Part shown: piece by piece, positions 10,401-17,951 of the stretch | How the letters are laid out: every line of letters starts with the position of its first letter | Position numbering within the stretch: the first letter of the stretch is position 1 | Assembly: GCA_023426345.1 (NCBI GenBank) | Contig: JAFAAX010000043.1 | Span: 1 to 22,075, forward strand | Length of the DNA: 22,075 nucleotides | Reading direction: 5' to 3' | Origin: Actinomycetes bacterium | Lineage (GTDB): Bacteria; Actinomycetota; Actinomycetes; Actinomycetales; Actinomycetaceae | Notes under the pieces: model-generated | What the model saw: the letters and a program-made list of their open reading frames with translations, nothing else | What the model was told of the DNA's origin: nothing | Databases searched by the model: none | Made by a program: the position numbers and the translations under genes

Positions 10401-11791
10401 GCGCGTTCCTCCTTCGCGACGGGGACGCCGTCGACGACCGTGCGTTCCCCCTGATGGATGGTGTGCCAGACCCTACCCGGCAGCTCCATCCCCCGGTACG
10501 GAGTGTTCGACGAGCGGGACCACTGGGCCTCCCCCGACACGACCGTCCGCGCCGCCGGGTCGACGAGCGTCACGTTCGCGGGCGCGCCCGCGACCAGCCC
10601 CCGGCCCTGTCCGCCGGCGCGCCCGATGCGCGCGGGGGCCTGCGACATCACGCGGGCGACGTCCGCCCAGGACATCCGGCCCGGTTCCACCATGGTCCGC
10701 AGGACGACGGGCAGGGCGGTCTCCAGGCCGATCATTCCGAAGGCCCCGGCCTGCCACTCGCAGTCCTTGTCCTCCAGGGCGTGGGGCGCGTGGTCCGTCG
10801 CGACGACGTCGATCGTGCCGTCGGCCAGGCCGGCGCGGCAGGCCTCGACGTCCTCGGCGGAACGCAGGGGCGGGTTGACTTTGTACAGCGGATCGTAGGT
10901 GGCGGCCAGCTCCTCCGTCAGCAGGAGGTGATGCGGGGTGACCTCCGCCGTGACGTCGACGCCCTGCGCCTTGCCCCAGCGGATGAGGTCGACGGAGCCG
11001 GCCGTGGAGACGTGGCAGACGTGGAGGCGGGACCCGACGTGCTTGGCCAGCAGGATGTCCCGGGCGATGACCGCCTCCTCGGCGACGGCCGGCCAGCCGG
11101 CGAGTCCCAGTTCCCCGGAGAGCGGCGACTCGTTCATCTGGGCGCCCTCGGTGAGCAGGGGGTCCTGCGCGTGCTGGGCCACCACGCCGCCGAAGGCCTT
11201 GACGTACTCCAGGGCCCGGCGCATCAGCACGGGGTCCGAGACGCATCGGCCGTCGTCGGAGAACACGCGGACGCGGGCGCGCGCGTGCGCCATCGCCCCC
11301 ATCGCGGACAGCTGGAGGCCCTCGAGCCCGCGGGTGACGGCCCCGACGGGGCGCACCTCCACCCACCCGGCGTCCTGGCCGAGCTCCCACACCTGGTCGA
11401 CCACGGACGCCGTGTCGGCGACGGGCGTCGTGTTCGCCATGGCGTGGACGCACGTGTACCCGCCGACGGCGGCGGCGCGGGTGCCGGTGAAGACGGTCTC
11501 TGCGTCCTCGCGGCCGGGCTGGCGCAGGTGGGTGTGCAGGTCGACGAGGCCGGGCAGCGCGACCAGCCCGTCGGCGTCGAGGACCAGGGCGCCCGCTCGG
11601 GCCTCGCCCGCCGCGCCCGCGCCGACGGCCGCGATCAGGCCGTCCCGGATGAGCAGGTCGCCGCGGGGGCCCGCCGAGGTGAGGCCCCGGGCAGACCCGG
11701 CCGTGCCCGAGGCGGGGTCGCCCTCGTCGACGGGCAGGGCGGCGCCGCGGATCAGCAGGTCGGGCGCCATCGATGCGGTGGGCTCAGTCAC
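10397..11791 (-). CDS. pyrC: Dihydroorotase
   Basis: A 464-residue amidohydrolase that closes carbamoyl-aspartate to dihydroorotate. It is the long class I type, with zinc site HTH (His86, His88) in GLVDLHTHLRQPG, then NTTP (120-123), VFSDDG (176-181), AQHAQD (205-210), HVCHVST (257-263), PPLR (307-310) and ATDHAPH (331-337). All metal-ligand positions look intact. An extra Gly/Ser/Asp-rich insertion of about 25 residues (21-45) splits the small N-terminal beta domain. The GTG start at 11791 has AAGGAG six bases upstream and overlaps the last 8 bases of pyrB. An ATG seven codons inside is less well placed. Confidence 0.96.
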   Translation of the reverse strand: MTEPTASMAPDLLIRGAALPVDEGDPASGTAGSARGLTSAGPRGDLLIRDGLIAAVGAGAAGEARAGALVLDADGLVALPGLVDLHTHLRQPGREDAETVFTGTRAAAVGGYTCVHAMANTTPVADTASVVDQVWELGQDAGWVEVRPVGAVTRGLEGLQLSAMGAMAHARARVRVFSDDGRCVSDPVLMRRALEYVKAFGGVVAQHAQDPLLTEGAQMNESPLSGELGLAGWPAVAEEAVIARDILLAKHVGSRLHVCHVSTAGSVDLIRWGKAQGVDVTAEVTPHHLLLTEELAATYDPLYKVNPPLRSAEDVEACRAGLADGTIDVVATDHAPHALEDKDCEWQAGAFGMIGLETALPVVLRTMVEPGRMSWADVARVMSQAPARIGRAGGQGRGLVAGAPANVTLVDPAARTVVSGEAQWSRSSNTPYRGMELPGRVWHTIHQGERTVVDGVPVAKEERA

Positions 11792-12794
11792 GGGAGGCTC
11801 CTTCGGGGGCGAGCAGCAGGTAGAGGGCGGCCATGCGCACGGAGACGCCGTTCGCGACCTGTTCGACGACGACGGAGCGCGGCGAGTCCGCGGCCTCCGC
11901 GCTGATCTCCAGCCCCCGGTTCATCGGGCCGGGGTGCATGACGACCGTGCGCTCGGGCAGCCGCTCGAAGCGCGTGCGGTCCAGGCCGTAGGCCGCGTGG
12001 TACTCACCCGGCGAGGGGAAGAACCCGCCTCCCGCCCCGCTCATCCGCTCGCGCTGGACGCGCAGCATCATGACGGCGTCGGGGCCGTCGCCGGCGTCGA
12101 GCGCGTGGTCGAGGTCGTAGTCGACGGCGCAGTCCCACGTCTCGATGCCGACCGGCAGCAGGGTGGGGGGCGCCACCAGCGTGACGCGCGCGCCGAGCAT
12201 GGTCAGCAGGTCGACGTTGGAGCGGGCGACGCGGCTGTGCAGGACGTCGCCGACGATGACGACGTGCACGCCCGACAGGTCCGTGCCCGGCGCGACGGGC
12301 TCCTGCGGGGGGACGGGCGCCGCCGTCTCCGCGTCGCGCCGGAGGTGGCGCCGCAGCGTCATGGCGTCGAGCAGCGCCTGCGTGGGGTGCTGGTGGGTGC
12401 CGTCCCCCGCGTTGAGGACCGGCAGGTCGATCCACCCGGCGTGGGCCAGCCGGTGGGCGGCGCCCGAGGACTGGTGGCGGATCACCACCGCGTCCGCGCC
12501 CATCGCCTGGAGGGTGAGCGCCGTGTCCTTGAGGGACTCGCCCTTGGAGACGCTGGAGCCCTTCGCCGTGAAGTTGATGACGTCGGCGGACAGGCGCTTC
12601 GCCGCCGCCTCGAAGGACAGGCGCGTGCGGGTGGAGTCCTCGAAGAACAGGTTGATGACGGTCCGCCCGTGCAGGGTCGGCAGCTTCTTGACGCGGCGCG
12701 ACTGCGTGGCGGCCATCGCCTCCGCCGTGTCGAGGAGCAGGATCGCCTCCCGCCGGTCGAGGTCGCGGATCGAGATGAGGTGGTCGAGCGACAT
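11784..12794 (-). CDS. pyrB: Aspartate carbamoyltransferase catalytic subunit
   Basis: The 336-residue catalytic subunit transfers the carbamoyl group from carbamoyl phosphate to aspartate. The phosphate-binding STRTR (54-58) lies within FFEDSTRTRLSFE, followed by KGSSVSKGESL (78-88), HQSSGAAH (107-114), GDGTHQHPTQALLD (130-143) and HPGPMNRG (287-294). An Ala/Pro-rich insertion (about 153-171) separates the carbamoyl-phosphate domain from the aspartate domain. No pyrI regulatory subunit is present, as expected where PyrR controls the operon. The start at 12794 is separated from the pyrR stop by a single base. Confidence 0.97.
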   Translation of the reverse strand: MSLDHLISIRDLDRREAILLLDTAEAMAATQSRRVKKLPTLHGRTVINLFFEDSTRTRLSFEAAAKRLSADVINFTAKGSSVSKGESLKDTALTLQAMGADAVVIRHQSSGAAHRLAHAGWIDLPVLNAGDGTHQHPTQALLDAMTLRRHLRRDAETAAPVPPQEPVAPGTDLSGVHVVIVGDVLHSRVARSNVDLLTMLGARVTLVAPPTLLPVGIETWDCAVDYDLDHALDAGDGPDAVMMLRVQRERMSGAGGGFFPSPGEYHAAYGLDRTRFERLPERTVVMHPGPMNRGLEISAEAADSPRSVVVEQVANGVSVRMAALYLLLAPEGASRD

Positions 12795-12795
12795 G

Positions 12796-13410
12796 TCAGT
12801 CCCTCTCCCCCGCGCGCCGGCCGATGAGGACCGCGTCGCGCCCGTCGTCCTCCGTCAGGAGGATCCGCACGGTCTCCCCGTGCGAGGTGGGCAGGTTCTT
12901 GCCGACGTAGTCCGGGCGGATCGGCAGCTCACGGTGGCCGCGGTCGACCAGGACGGCCAGTTGGACGGCGGCGGGCCGTCCCAGGGCGGACAGCGCGTCC
13001 AGTGCCGCCTTGATCGTGCGTCCCGTGTACAGGACGTCGTCGACCAGGACGACCGTGCGCCCCTCGACCCCGCGGTCCGGCACGCGCGTGGGGTGCGGCG
13101 GGCGCAGCGGCTGGGAGGCCAGGTCGTCGCGGAACATCGTGGTGTCGATGATCGCGAGGTCGCAGCGGGGTCCCCCGACCTCCGCGATCCGGGAGACGAT
13201 CCGTTCGGCGAGCGTGGCGCCGCGGGTGGGGATCCCGGCGATCACCAGGTCCCCGCCGCCGTGGTTGCGCTCGAGGATCTCGAAGGCGATGCGGGTGAGG
13301 GAGCGGGCGATGTCGTCGGCGCCCAGGACCTCGCGGCTGTGCGGGTCGGGGCCGGAGCCCGGCGGGTCGCTCACGGGGGTCGTGGCCGGGTTCGGATGTG
13401 GCTGGTCCAT
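12796..13410 (-). CDS. pyrR: Pyrimidine operon RNA-binding regulator / uracil phosphoribosyltransferase PyrR
   Basis: A 204-residue PyrR homologue. The family has a phosphoribosyltransferase fold, and when bound to UMP/UTP it binds leader RNA of pyr genes and lowers their expression. The PRPP loop VLVDDVLYTGRTIKAALDAL (121-140) is intact, and VIAGIPTRGATLAERI (56-71) and IDTTMFRDDL (88-97) also match. A Pro-rich N-terminal extension of about 25 residues precedes the fold (SREVLGADDIARSLTRIA). The ATG at 13410 has a near-perfect AAGGAGG five bases upstream. The leader just before it contains a match to the PyrR RNA target, so self-regulation at translation, as reported for mycobacterial pyrR, is the likely mode (inference). 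Confidence 0.95.
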   Translation of the reverse strand: MDQPHPNPATTPVSDPPGSGPDPHSREVLGADDIARSLTRIAFEILERNHGGGDLVIAGIPTRGATLAERIVSRIAEVGGPRCDLAIIDTTMFRDDLASQPLRPPHPTRVPDRGVEGRTVVLVDDVLYTGRTIKAALDALSALGRPAAVQLAVLVDRGHRELPIRPDYVGKNLPTSHGETVRILLTEDDGRDAVLIGRRAGERD

Positions 13411-13415
13411 GCGGA

Positions 13416-13422
13416 CCTCCTT
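13416..13422 (-). promoter_or_regulatory. Strong pyrR ribosome binding site
   Basis: AAGGAGG read on the minus strand, five bases before the ATG at 13410. It starts two bases after the putative PyrR-binding hairpin ends. It could also pair with the leader's own CCCCCTT (minus strand, 13453-13447) with one mismatch, which would hide it. Confidence 0.75.
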
Positions 13423-13424
13423 CT

Positions 13425-13440
13425 CCGCCTCACAGGACGG
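13425..13440 (-). promoter_or_regulatory. Candidate PyrR-binding RNA hairpin in the pyrR leader
   Basis: The minus-strand RNA here reads CCGUCCUGUGAGGCGG. It contains UCCUGUGAGG, an exact fit to the conserved core UCCNGNGAGG of the PyrR-binding loops known from Bacillus pyr leaders. It folds as a 5-bp stem (CCG-CC with GG-CGG) with one bulged U and the loop UGUGA. It ends two bases before the pyrR ribosome binding site. In family terms, PyrR bound here in the presence of UMP would block ribosome access. The role is inferred from motif and position only. Confidence 0.65.
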
Positions 13441-13449
13441 GCTTCAAGG

Positions 13450-13479
13450 GGGTGTGTTCCGCGTGCGAGGGTACACCCT
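13450..13479 (-). other. Upstream hairpins between the mmpL stop and the pyrR leader element
   Basis: Two competing folds are possible. GGGTGT (13478-13473) can pair with ACACCC (13455-13450). Alternatively, AGGGTGTACCCT (13479-13468) forms a tight AGGG/CCCT stem on its own. Neither is followed by a T-run. They may separate mmpL from the pyr operon or form the upper part of the pyr leader. I saw no convincing -35/-10 pair in this 70-base gap. Confidence 0.35.
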
Positions 13480-13480
13480 G

Positions 13481-16063
13481 TCAGGCCCGGGCCTCCGTCC
13501 TGTCCAGGGAGGCGCCCTCGATGTCGAGATCGGGCAGGATCCGGTCCAGCCACCTCGGCAGCCACCAGGCGGCGTCGCCCATGAGGTGCATGGCGCCGGG
13601 GATGATGAGCATGCGCACCAGGAAGGCGTCCAGCAGGACGCCCAGCGACAGCGAGAACCCGATCGACTTCACCATCAGCGAGTCGTTGAGGATGAAGCCC
13701 GCGAACACGGAGATCATGATGATCGCCGAGCAGGTGACGACGGCCCGGCCCATCCGCCTGCCCCGGCGCACGGACACCCGCGCGGGCGAGCCCGAGACGT
13801 AGGCCTCGCGCATGCCCGAGACCAGGAACAGCTGGTAGTCCATCGCCAGCCCGAACAGGACGCCCGTCTGGATGATCGGGAGGAAGCTCAGCACGGGCGC
13901 CGGATCGTGCACCCCGAACAGGGACGACCCCCAGCCCAGCTGGAACACGGCCGTCACGCCGCCGAACGCGGCCAGGATCGACAGCACGAATCCGAGGGTG
14001 GCGGTGAGCGGCACCAGGATCGACCGGAACACGACGATCAGGATGAGGAAGGACAGGCCGACGACGACCGCGAGGTAGACGGGCAGGACGTCGGAGAGCT
14101 TCTCGGAGATGTCGATGTTGCCGGAGGCCGATCCGGCGACGCCGAGCGTGACGGCGTCGCCGGCGCCGTCGGTGGCGTCCAGCGCCCGCAGGCTGTGGAC
14201 CAGGGCCTCGGTCGACTCGGCGGAGGGGCCCTCCACGGGGATGACCTGGAAGGCCACCATCGTGCCGTCCTGCGACAGGCCGATGGGGACCACGGACTGG
14301 ACGTCGGCCAGGGCGGACAGCTGTCCGCCGATCGCGGCCTCCTCGTGCGCCGCGCCGTCCTGGTCGACCGCGTCCGGCAACGCGGCCGTCACCAGGAGCG
14401 GGCCGTTCATGCCGGGCCCGAACTCCTCGGCGATCGCGGTGAAGGCCCGGTGAGCGCTGGAGTCCACCGGCTCGGAGGACCCGTCGGGCAGGCCCAGGCG
14501 CATCTGGAGGGCCGGCAGGGCCATCGCCACCAGCACGGCGATCCCCACCACGACGGAGACGATCGCCTGCCACAGCGGCATCGGCGTCGTCGGCAGCGTG
14601 CTCGGGCGTGCCCCCGCCCCTCCGGGCGCGGCCGCGGTCCCGGCTCCGACGCCCGGCGCCAGGCGCGCCCGCTCCGCGCGCCGCAGGATCCGCGGTCCCA
14701 CCAGCGACAGGACGGCCGGCGTCACCGTCAGGGCGACCAGGACCGCCATCGCGATCGAGACGGCGCCGACGGTGCCCAGCAGGCCCAGGAACGGGATCCC
14801 GGTGAGGTTGAGCGCCCGCAACGCGATGAACACGGTGATCCCGGCGAAGAGCACGGCGTTGCCGGAGGTCCCGTTCGCCCGCGCGATCGACTCGCGCAGG
14901 TCCATCCCGTGGCGCAGCTGGACGCGGTGCCGGTTGATGATGAACAGCGAGTAGTCGATGCCGACGGCCAGGCCCAGCATGACGCCGAGGATCGGGGTGA
15001 TCGAGAGCATCTCGATGGTCCCCGACAGGGCGAGCGTCCCGATGACGGACACGGCGACGCCCAGCAGGGCGTTGAGCAGCGGCAATCCGACGCCCACCAG
15101 GGTGCCGAGCATGACGAGCAGGGCGATCGCGGCGACCACCAGGCCGATCATCTCCCCGCCTCCCAGGCTGGGGATGCCCTGGGCCACGTCGTAGCCCGGC
15201 AGCACCGCGACGCCCTCGATCGGCGTGGAGGTCAGCTGCTCGACGACGGGGTCGACGACCTCCTTTGGCAGGGAGGTCGTGGTCCCCGAGAACTGGATCT
15301 GCGCGAGCGCGGTCGAGCCGTCCTCGGACACCGAGCGCATCCCGTTCATCTGGTCGAGCAGCTCCTGCCCGTCCTCCAGCTGGGCGGCCTGGGCGGTCAG
15401 CTGCTCCAGGCCCGCGTCGATGGTCGTCTGCTGCTGGTCCAGCTGCGCGGCCCCCTGCTCCAGCTGGGAGCGCTGGGCGTCCAGCTGGGCCTGCTGGTCC
15501 GCGACCATGGCCGTCGCGCTCGCCTGGTCCAGGCCCTGGCTCATCGCCTGCTGGACGCCGGCGTCGAGCTGCGCCTGGGCGGCGTTGAGCTGCGCCGTCC
15601 CCGCGTCGAGCTGTGCGCGGGCCGCGTCGAGCTGGGTCTGGCCGTCCTGGAGCTGCGCGCGCGCCGCGTCGATCTGCGTCTGGCCGTCCGCGACCTGGGC
15701 CGCCTGCTGATCCAGCTGGGCCTGCGCGTCGAACGGGTTGACGACGTTCTTCACGCCCTCCAACGCCGCGGTGCCGGCCAGCAGGTCCGCGATCTGCTTC
15801 TTCTGCTCGTCGGTGAACGCGGAGCCGTCGTCGGTGCGGATCACCACGGTGCCGGACTTGCCGGCGGCGTCGGGGAACTCCGCGGCCAGCGAGTCGGCGA
15901 CCTGCTGGGTCGCGGTCCCCGGGATGGACACGGCGGTCGTCAGCTCCCCGTGTCCGACGGCGAATCCGCCGACCGCCGCGGCCAGGACGACGAGCCATGT
16001 GAGGAGCACCGCCCAGGGGCGGCGGGCCGAGAAGCGGCCCAGACGGGACAGGAGCTGTGCCAT
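13481..16063 (-). CDS. MMPL/RND-family membrane transporter with external coiled coil
   Basis: An 860-residue inner-membrane exporter of the MMPL branch of the RND superfamily. It has one N-terminal membrane helix (16-37), a large extracytoplasmic loop (38-303), a bundle of membrane helices (about 304-455), a cytoplasmic linker, a helix at 498-518, a second external loop (519-658) and a second bundle (about 659-825). The proton-relay Asp-Tyr pairs expected in MMPL proteins are present in both halves: GIDY (Asp370-Tyr371) and MDY (Asp742-Tyr743). The first loop contains a long Gln/Ala/Leu-rich coiled coil (about 112-240) with tandem 14-residue repeats. The substrate is unknown; relatives export lipids, siderophores or drugs. 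It starts 10 bases after tetR and has AAGGA upstream, so TetR probably controls it. Confidence 0.93.
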   Translation of the reverse strand: MAQLLSRLGRFSARRPWAVLLTWLVVLAAAVGGFAVGHGELTTAVSIPGTATQQVADSLAAEFPDAAGKSGTVVIRTDDGSAFTDEQKKQIADLLAGTAALEGVKNVVNPFDAQAQLDQQAAQVADGQTQIDAARAQLQDGQTQLDAARAQLDAGTAQLNAAQAQLDAGVQQAMSQGLDQASATAMVADQQAQLDAQRSQLEQGAAQLDQQQTTIDAGLEQLTAQAAQLEDGQELLDQMNGMRSVSEDGSTALAQIQFSGTTTSLPKEVVDPVVEQLTSTPIEGVAVLPGYDVAQGIPSLGGGEMIGLVVAAIALLVMLGTLVGVGLPLLNALLGVAVSVIGTLALSGTIEMLSITPILGVMLGLAVGIDYSLFIINRHRVQLRHGMDLRESIARANGTSGNAVLFAGITVFIALRALNLTGIPFLGLLGTVGAVSIAMAVLVALTVTPAVLSLVGPRILRRAERARLAPGVGAGTAAAPGGAGARPSTLPTTPMPLWQAIVSVVVGIAVLVAMALPALQMRLGLPDGSSEPVDSSAHRAFTAIAEEFGPGMNGPLLVTAALPDAVDQDGAAHEEAAIGGQLSALADVQSVVPIGLSQDGTMVAFQVIPVEGPSAESTEALVHSLRALDATDGAGDAVTLGVAGSASGNIDISEKLSDVLPVYLAVVVGLSFLILIVVFRSILVPLTATLGFVLSILAAFGGVTAVFQLGWGSSLFGVHDPAPVLSFLPIIQTGVLFGLAMDYQLFLVSGMREAYVSGSPARVSVRRGRRMGRAVVTCSAIIMISVFAGFILNDSLMVKSIGFSLSLGVLLDAFLVRMLIIPGAMHLMGDAAWWLPRWLDRILPDLDIEGASLDRTEARA
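15560..15688 (-). repeat. Tandem 14-residue coiled-coil repeats inside the MMPL transporter
   Basis: Three consecutive 42-base units encode DGQTQIDAARAQLQ, DGQTQLDAARAQLD and AGTAQLNAAQAQLD (protein residues 126-167). Each unit is two heptads with hydrophobic residues at regular spacing. More degenerate copies continue on both sides (about 112-240). The first two units differ at two positions only, which suggests recent duplication. Confidence 0.8.
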
Positions 16064-16073
16064 GGGAAGTCCT

Positions 16074-16700
16074 TCAGTCGGTGTATCCGATACGGATCTG
16101 GTCGATGACGGCGGCGAGCAGGCGGGCCCACTCGTCCCGGGCCGCCGCGCCCGGCGCGTCGCGGGCGGCCAGGGACTGCGCCCAGACGATCGCGGCCGTG
16201 GCCAGCCCCTGGACCAGGGAGCCGACCAGGACGCGGATCTCCAGGGGGTCCACCTGGTCGAAGCGCTGGGCCAGCGCGCCGGTGAGGTCCGCCTCCACCC
16301 GGAAGAAGACGACGGCCAGCCTGTCGGGACGCGCGTTGGCGTCGTCGAATCCGCCGACCGCCCGCCAGATGTAGAGCAGCGGCGTGAGGATGTCGGTGCC
16401 CGTCAGGACGGAGGCCAGCGTCTCGAACGCGGCGCGGCGGTCCGTGCCCTCGCCGTCCACGGCGACGGCGTCCTGGACGCGGTCGACCGTGCCGGACAGC
16501 TCCTCCACGCAGGACTGGACCAGCACGTCCTCCAGGGAGGCGAAGTGGTTGAAGACCGTGCGCCGCGCGACGTCGGCGCGCTCGGCCAGCTGGTCGACGC
16601 CGAAGCCGCCCCCGCCCTGCTCGAGGACGAGGTCGCGCGCGGCCGCCAGGATCGCCTCGCGATGGCGGGCCTTCAACGCGATTCTGCGGTCGGTCTCCAC
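16074..16700 (-). CDS. TetR-family transcriptional repressor
   Basis: A 208-residue TetR-type regulator. The N-terminal helix-turn-helix domain spans about residues 12-58, with REAILAAARDLVLEQG followed by GVDQLAERADVARRTVFNHFASLEDVL; the recognition helix is around VARRTVFNHF (44-53). The C-terminal part is a helical ligand-binding domain of no recognised specificity. The start is a GTG at 16700 with no ribosome binding site. A -10-like TAGTGT lies so that transcription would begin at or next to the G of the GTG, implying a leaderless mRNA. It is 10 bases upstream of the mmpL gene, and an inverted repeat sits in its own promoter, so the usual arrangement of an autoregulated repressor of an efflux pump is likely. 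The inducer is unknown. Confidence 0.92.
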   Translation of the reverse strand: METDRRIALKARHREAILAAARDLVLEQGGGGFGVDQLAERADVARRTVFNHFASLEDVLVQSCVEELSGTVDRVQDAVAVDGEGTDRRAAFETLASVLTGTDILTPLLYIWRAVGGFDDANARPDRLAVVFFRVEADLTGALAQRFDQVDPLEIRVLVGSLVQGLATAAIVWAQSLAARDAPGAAARDEWARLLAAVIDQIRIGYTD

Positions 16701-16706
16701 GTGAGA

Positions 16707-16736
16707 ACACTACGTGCAACGATGCACGGCGTGCAA
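16707..16736 (-). promoter_or_regulatory. Candidate promoter of the tetR-mmpL pair
   Basis: On the minus strand, -35 TTGCAC (16736-16731), an 18-base spacer and -10 TAGTGT (16712-16707) match the actinobacterial sigma-70 pattern. The first base of the tetR GTG is seven bases after the -10 element, the spacing seen for leaderless transcripts. Confidence 0.6.
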
Positions 16737-16737
16737 C
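16713..16737 (-). promoter_or_regulatory. Candidate TetR operator
   Basis: A perfect inverted repeat, TGCACG-C-CGTGCA on the minus strand (16735-16723), overlaps the -35 box and spacer of the tetR promoter. In addition, the 8-mer GTTGCACG occurs twice, 17 bases apart (16737-16730 and 16720-16713). A dyad across the promoter next to a tetR gene is the usual place for an autoregulatory operator. Confidence 0.55.
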
Positions 16738-16760
16738 ATCTTCGAGTGGGCGTCCCCCGC

Positions 16761-17240
16761 TCAGACGTCCCGCATCCGCACGACAGGGATCTCCGCGCCG
16801 GTCAGGCTGCGTTGCACCCCGTGCTCCCACACCGACATCCCGAGGCGCTCGTACAGGGCGATGTTCCCCGTCTCCTCGGCGCGGACGCTGCAGGCCAGCC
16901 CGCGCAGCGCCCGGGCGTGCGCGTCCTCGCGCAGGGCGCGGACCAGCGCCCCGGCGATCCCCCGCCCGCGGTGCCCGGGGGCGACGCCCAGGCGCGAGAA
17001 GTACAGCCGGCCGTCCTCCGTCGGGCGGTGCTTGACCACGGCGACGACCCGCCCGCCGAGTCGGGCGACGCCGATCCGGGTCCCCTCCGCCCGCTCGCCG
17101 TCCAGGGACTCCACGGTCTCGAGCATCGCCCCGGACGGCTTCCCGCCCTCGCCGAACTGGGCGAACGCGGCATGCAGAACGGCGACGACCTCGACCAGCG
17201 CGCCCGCGGGCACGTCCAGATCGAGGTCGATGCCGGCCAT
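16761..17240 (-). CDS. GNAT-family N-acetyltransferase
   Basis: A 159-residue acetyltransferase of the GNAT superfamily. Motif A is clear: the strand LYFSRLGVAP (79-88) leads into the acetyl-CoA pyrophosphate loop GHRGRGIAG (89-97). Motif B follows as NIALYERLGM (126-135), typical of enzymes acetylating small amines or protein N-termini. The substrate cannot be read from the sequence. The ATG at 17240 lies 10 bases after the nusB stop, with no strong ribosome binding site, so it is probably translated by readthrough coupling with nusB. It ends 60 bases before tetR. It may be a simple addition to the end of the nusB transcript rather than a partner of the transporter. Confidence 0.88.
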   Translation of the reverse strand: MAGIDLDLDVPAGALVEVVAVLHAAFAQFGEGGKPSGAMLETVESLDGERAEGTRIGVARLGGRVVAVVKHRPTEDGRLYFSRLGVAPGHRGRGIAGALVRALREDAHARALRGLACSVRAEETGNIALYERLGMSVWEHGVQRSLTGAEIPVVRMRDV

Positions 17241-17250
17241 GACCGGTCGC

Positions 17251-17949
17251 TCAGTACTCGTCGAGCAGCTCGTCGAGGCTCTCCAGGTCCATCGCGCCCA
17301 GTTCCTCGATCGTCGGGTGCCCGTCCCCCGGCGACGAGGGCGCCCCCGTGGCGGGCTCGGGCGCATCCGCGACGTCCTCGGGCACGGGATCCTCGAACGC
17401 CGGGTCCTCGGGCGCGGGGTCCTCGGCCTCCACCGCACCCGCCGACTCGGAGGCCGCCGGCTCGCCCGCAGGGCCGTCCTCGTCACCGTGGCGCCGCGAC
17501 CACGCGGGCGCCCCGATCTCGCGGCGCACGGCGTCCAGGACCGCGTTGACGAATCCGGGCGAGGTGTCCGTGGAGATCGAACGGACGATCAGGACGGCCT
17601 GGTCGATGGCCGTCACCGGGGGGACGTCCTGCGTGTTCTCCAGCATCTCCCACGTCGCGACGCGCATGACGGCCAGGTCGACCGGCGGGATGCGGTCCAG
17701 TCCGGGAACGTCCGCATGCGCCTCGATCAGCCGGTCGATGCGGCTGAGGTTCGCGGCGACGCCCTCGACCATGCGGATCGAGTACTCCGGCAGCGGGGTC
17801 TGCGCGGCCGTGAGGAGGCGGCGCTCCCGCAGGAGGTCCTCCAGGACGCGCGGATTGCGCCCCATCCCCCGCTGATCGGCCTCGAAGACGACGTCGGCCG
17901 CGCGTTTGCGGGCCTTGGTCCGCGAGGTGAAGTGCCGGTTGTCCGCCAC
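17251..17949 (-). CDS. nusB: Transcription antitermination factor NusB with long acidic tail
   Basis: A 232-residue protein. Residues 1-145 form a NusB domain: RTKARKRAADVVFEAD (10-25), the middle YSIRMVEGVAANLSRID (56-72) and the C-terminal signature DLAVMRVATWEMLEN...VTAIDQAVLIVRSISTDTSPGFVNAVLDAV (91-141). NusB with NusE (ribosomal protein S10) binds boxA RNA and supports rRNA antitermination. Residues 146-232 are an extra Glu/Asp/Pro/Ala-rich tail with a PEDPAFEDPVPEDV stretch and an acidic end (MDLESLDELLDEY). It is likely disordered and is absent from the roughly 140-residue NusB of most bacteria. The start is GTG at 17949, two bases after the efp stop. Confidence 0.93.
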   Translation of the reverse strand: MADNRHFTSRTKARKRAADVVFEADQRGMGRNPRVLEDLLRERRLLTAAQTPLPEYSIRMVEGVAANLSRIDRLIEAHADVPGLDRIPPVDLAVMRVATWEMLENTQDVPPVTAIDQAVLIVRSISTDTSPGFVNAVLDAVRREIGAPAWSRRHGDEDGPAGEPAASESAGAVEAEDPAPEDPAFEDPVPEDVADAPEPATGAPSSPGDGHPTIEELGAMDLESLDELLDEY

Positions 17950-17951
17950 GG

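Noticed and set aside
13468..13473. TACCCT as a -10 element for the pyr operon.
   Set aside because: No acceptable -35 box lies 16-19 bases upstream, and the bases are part of an inverted repeat. The true pyr promoter was not located.
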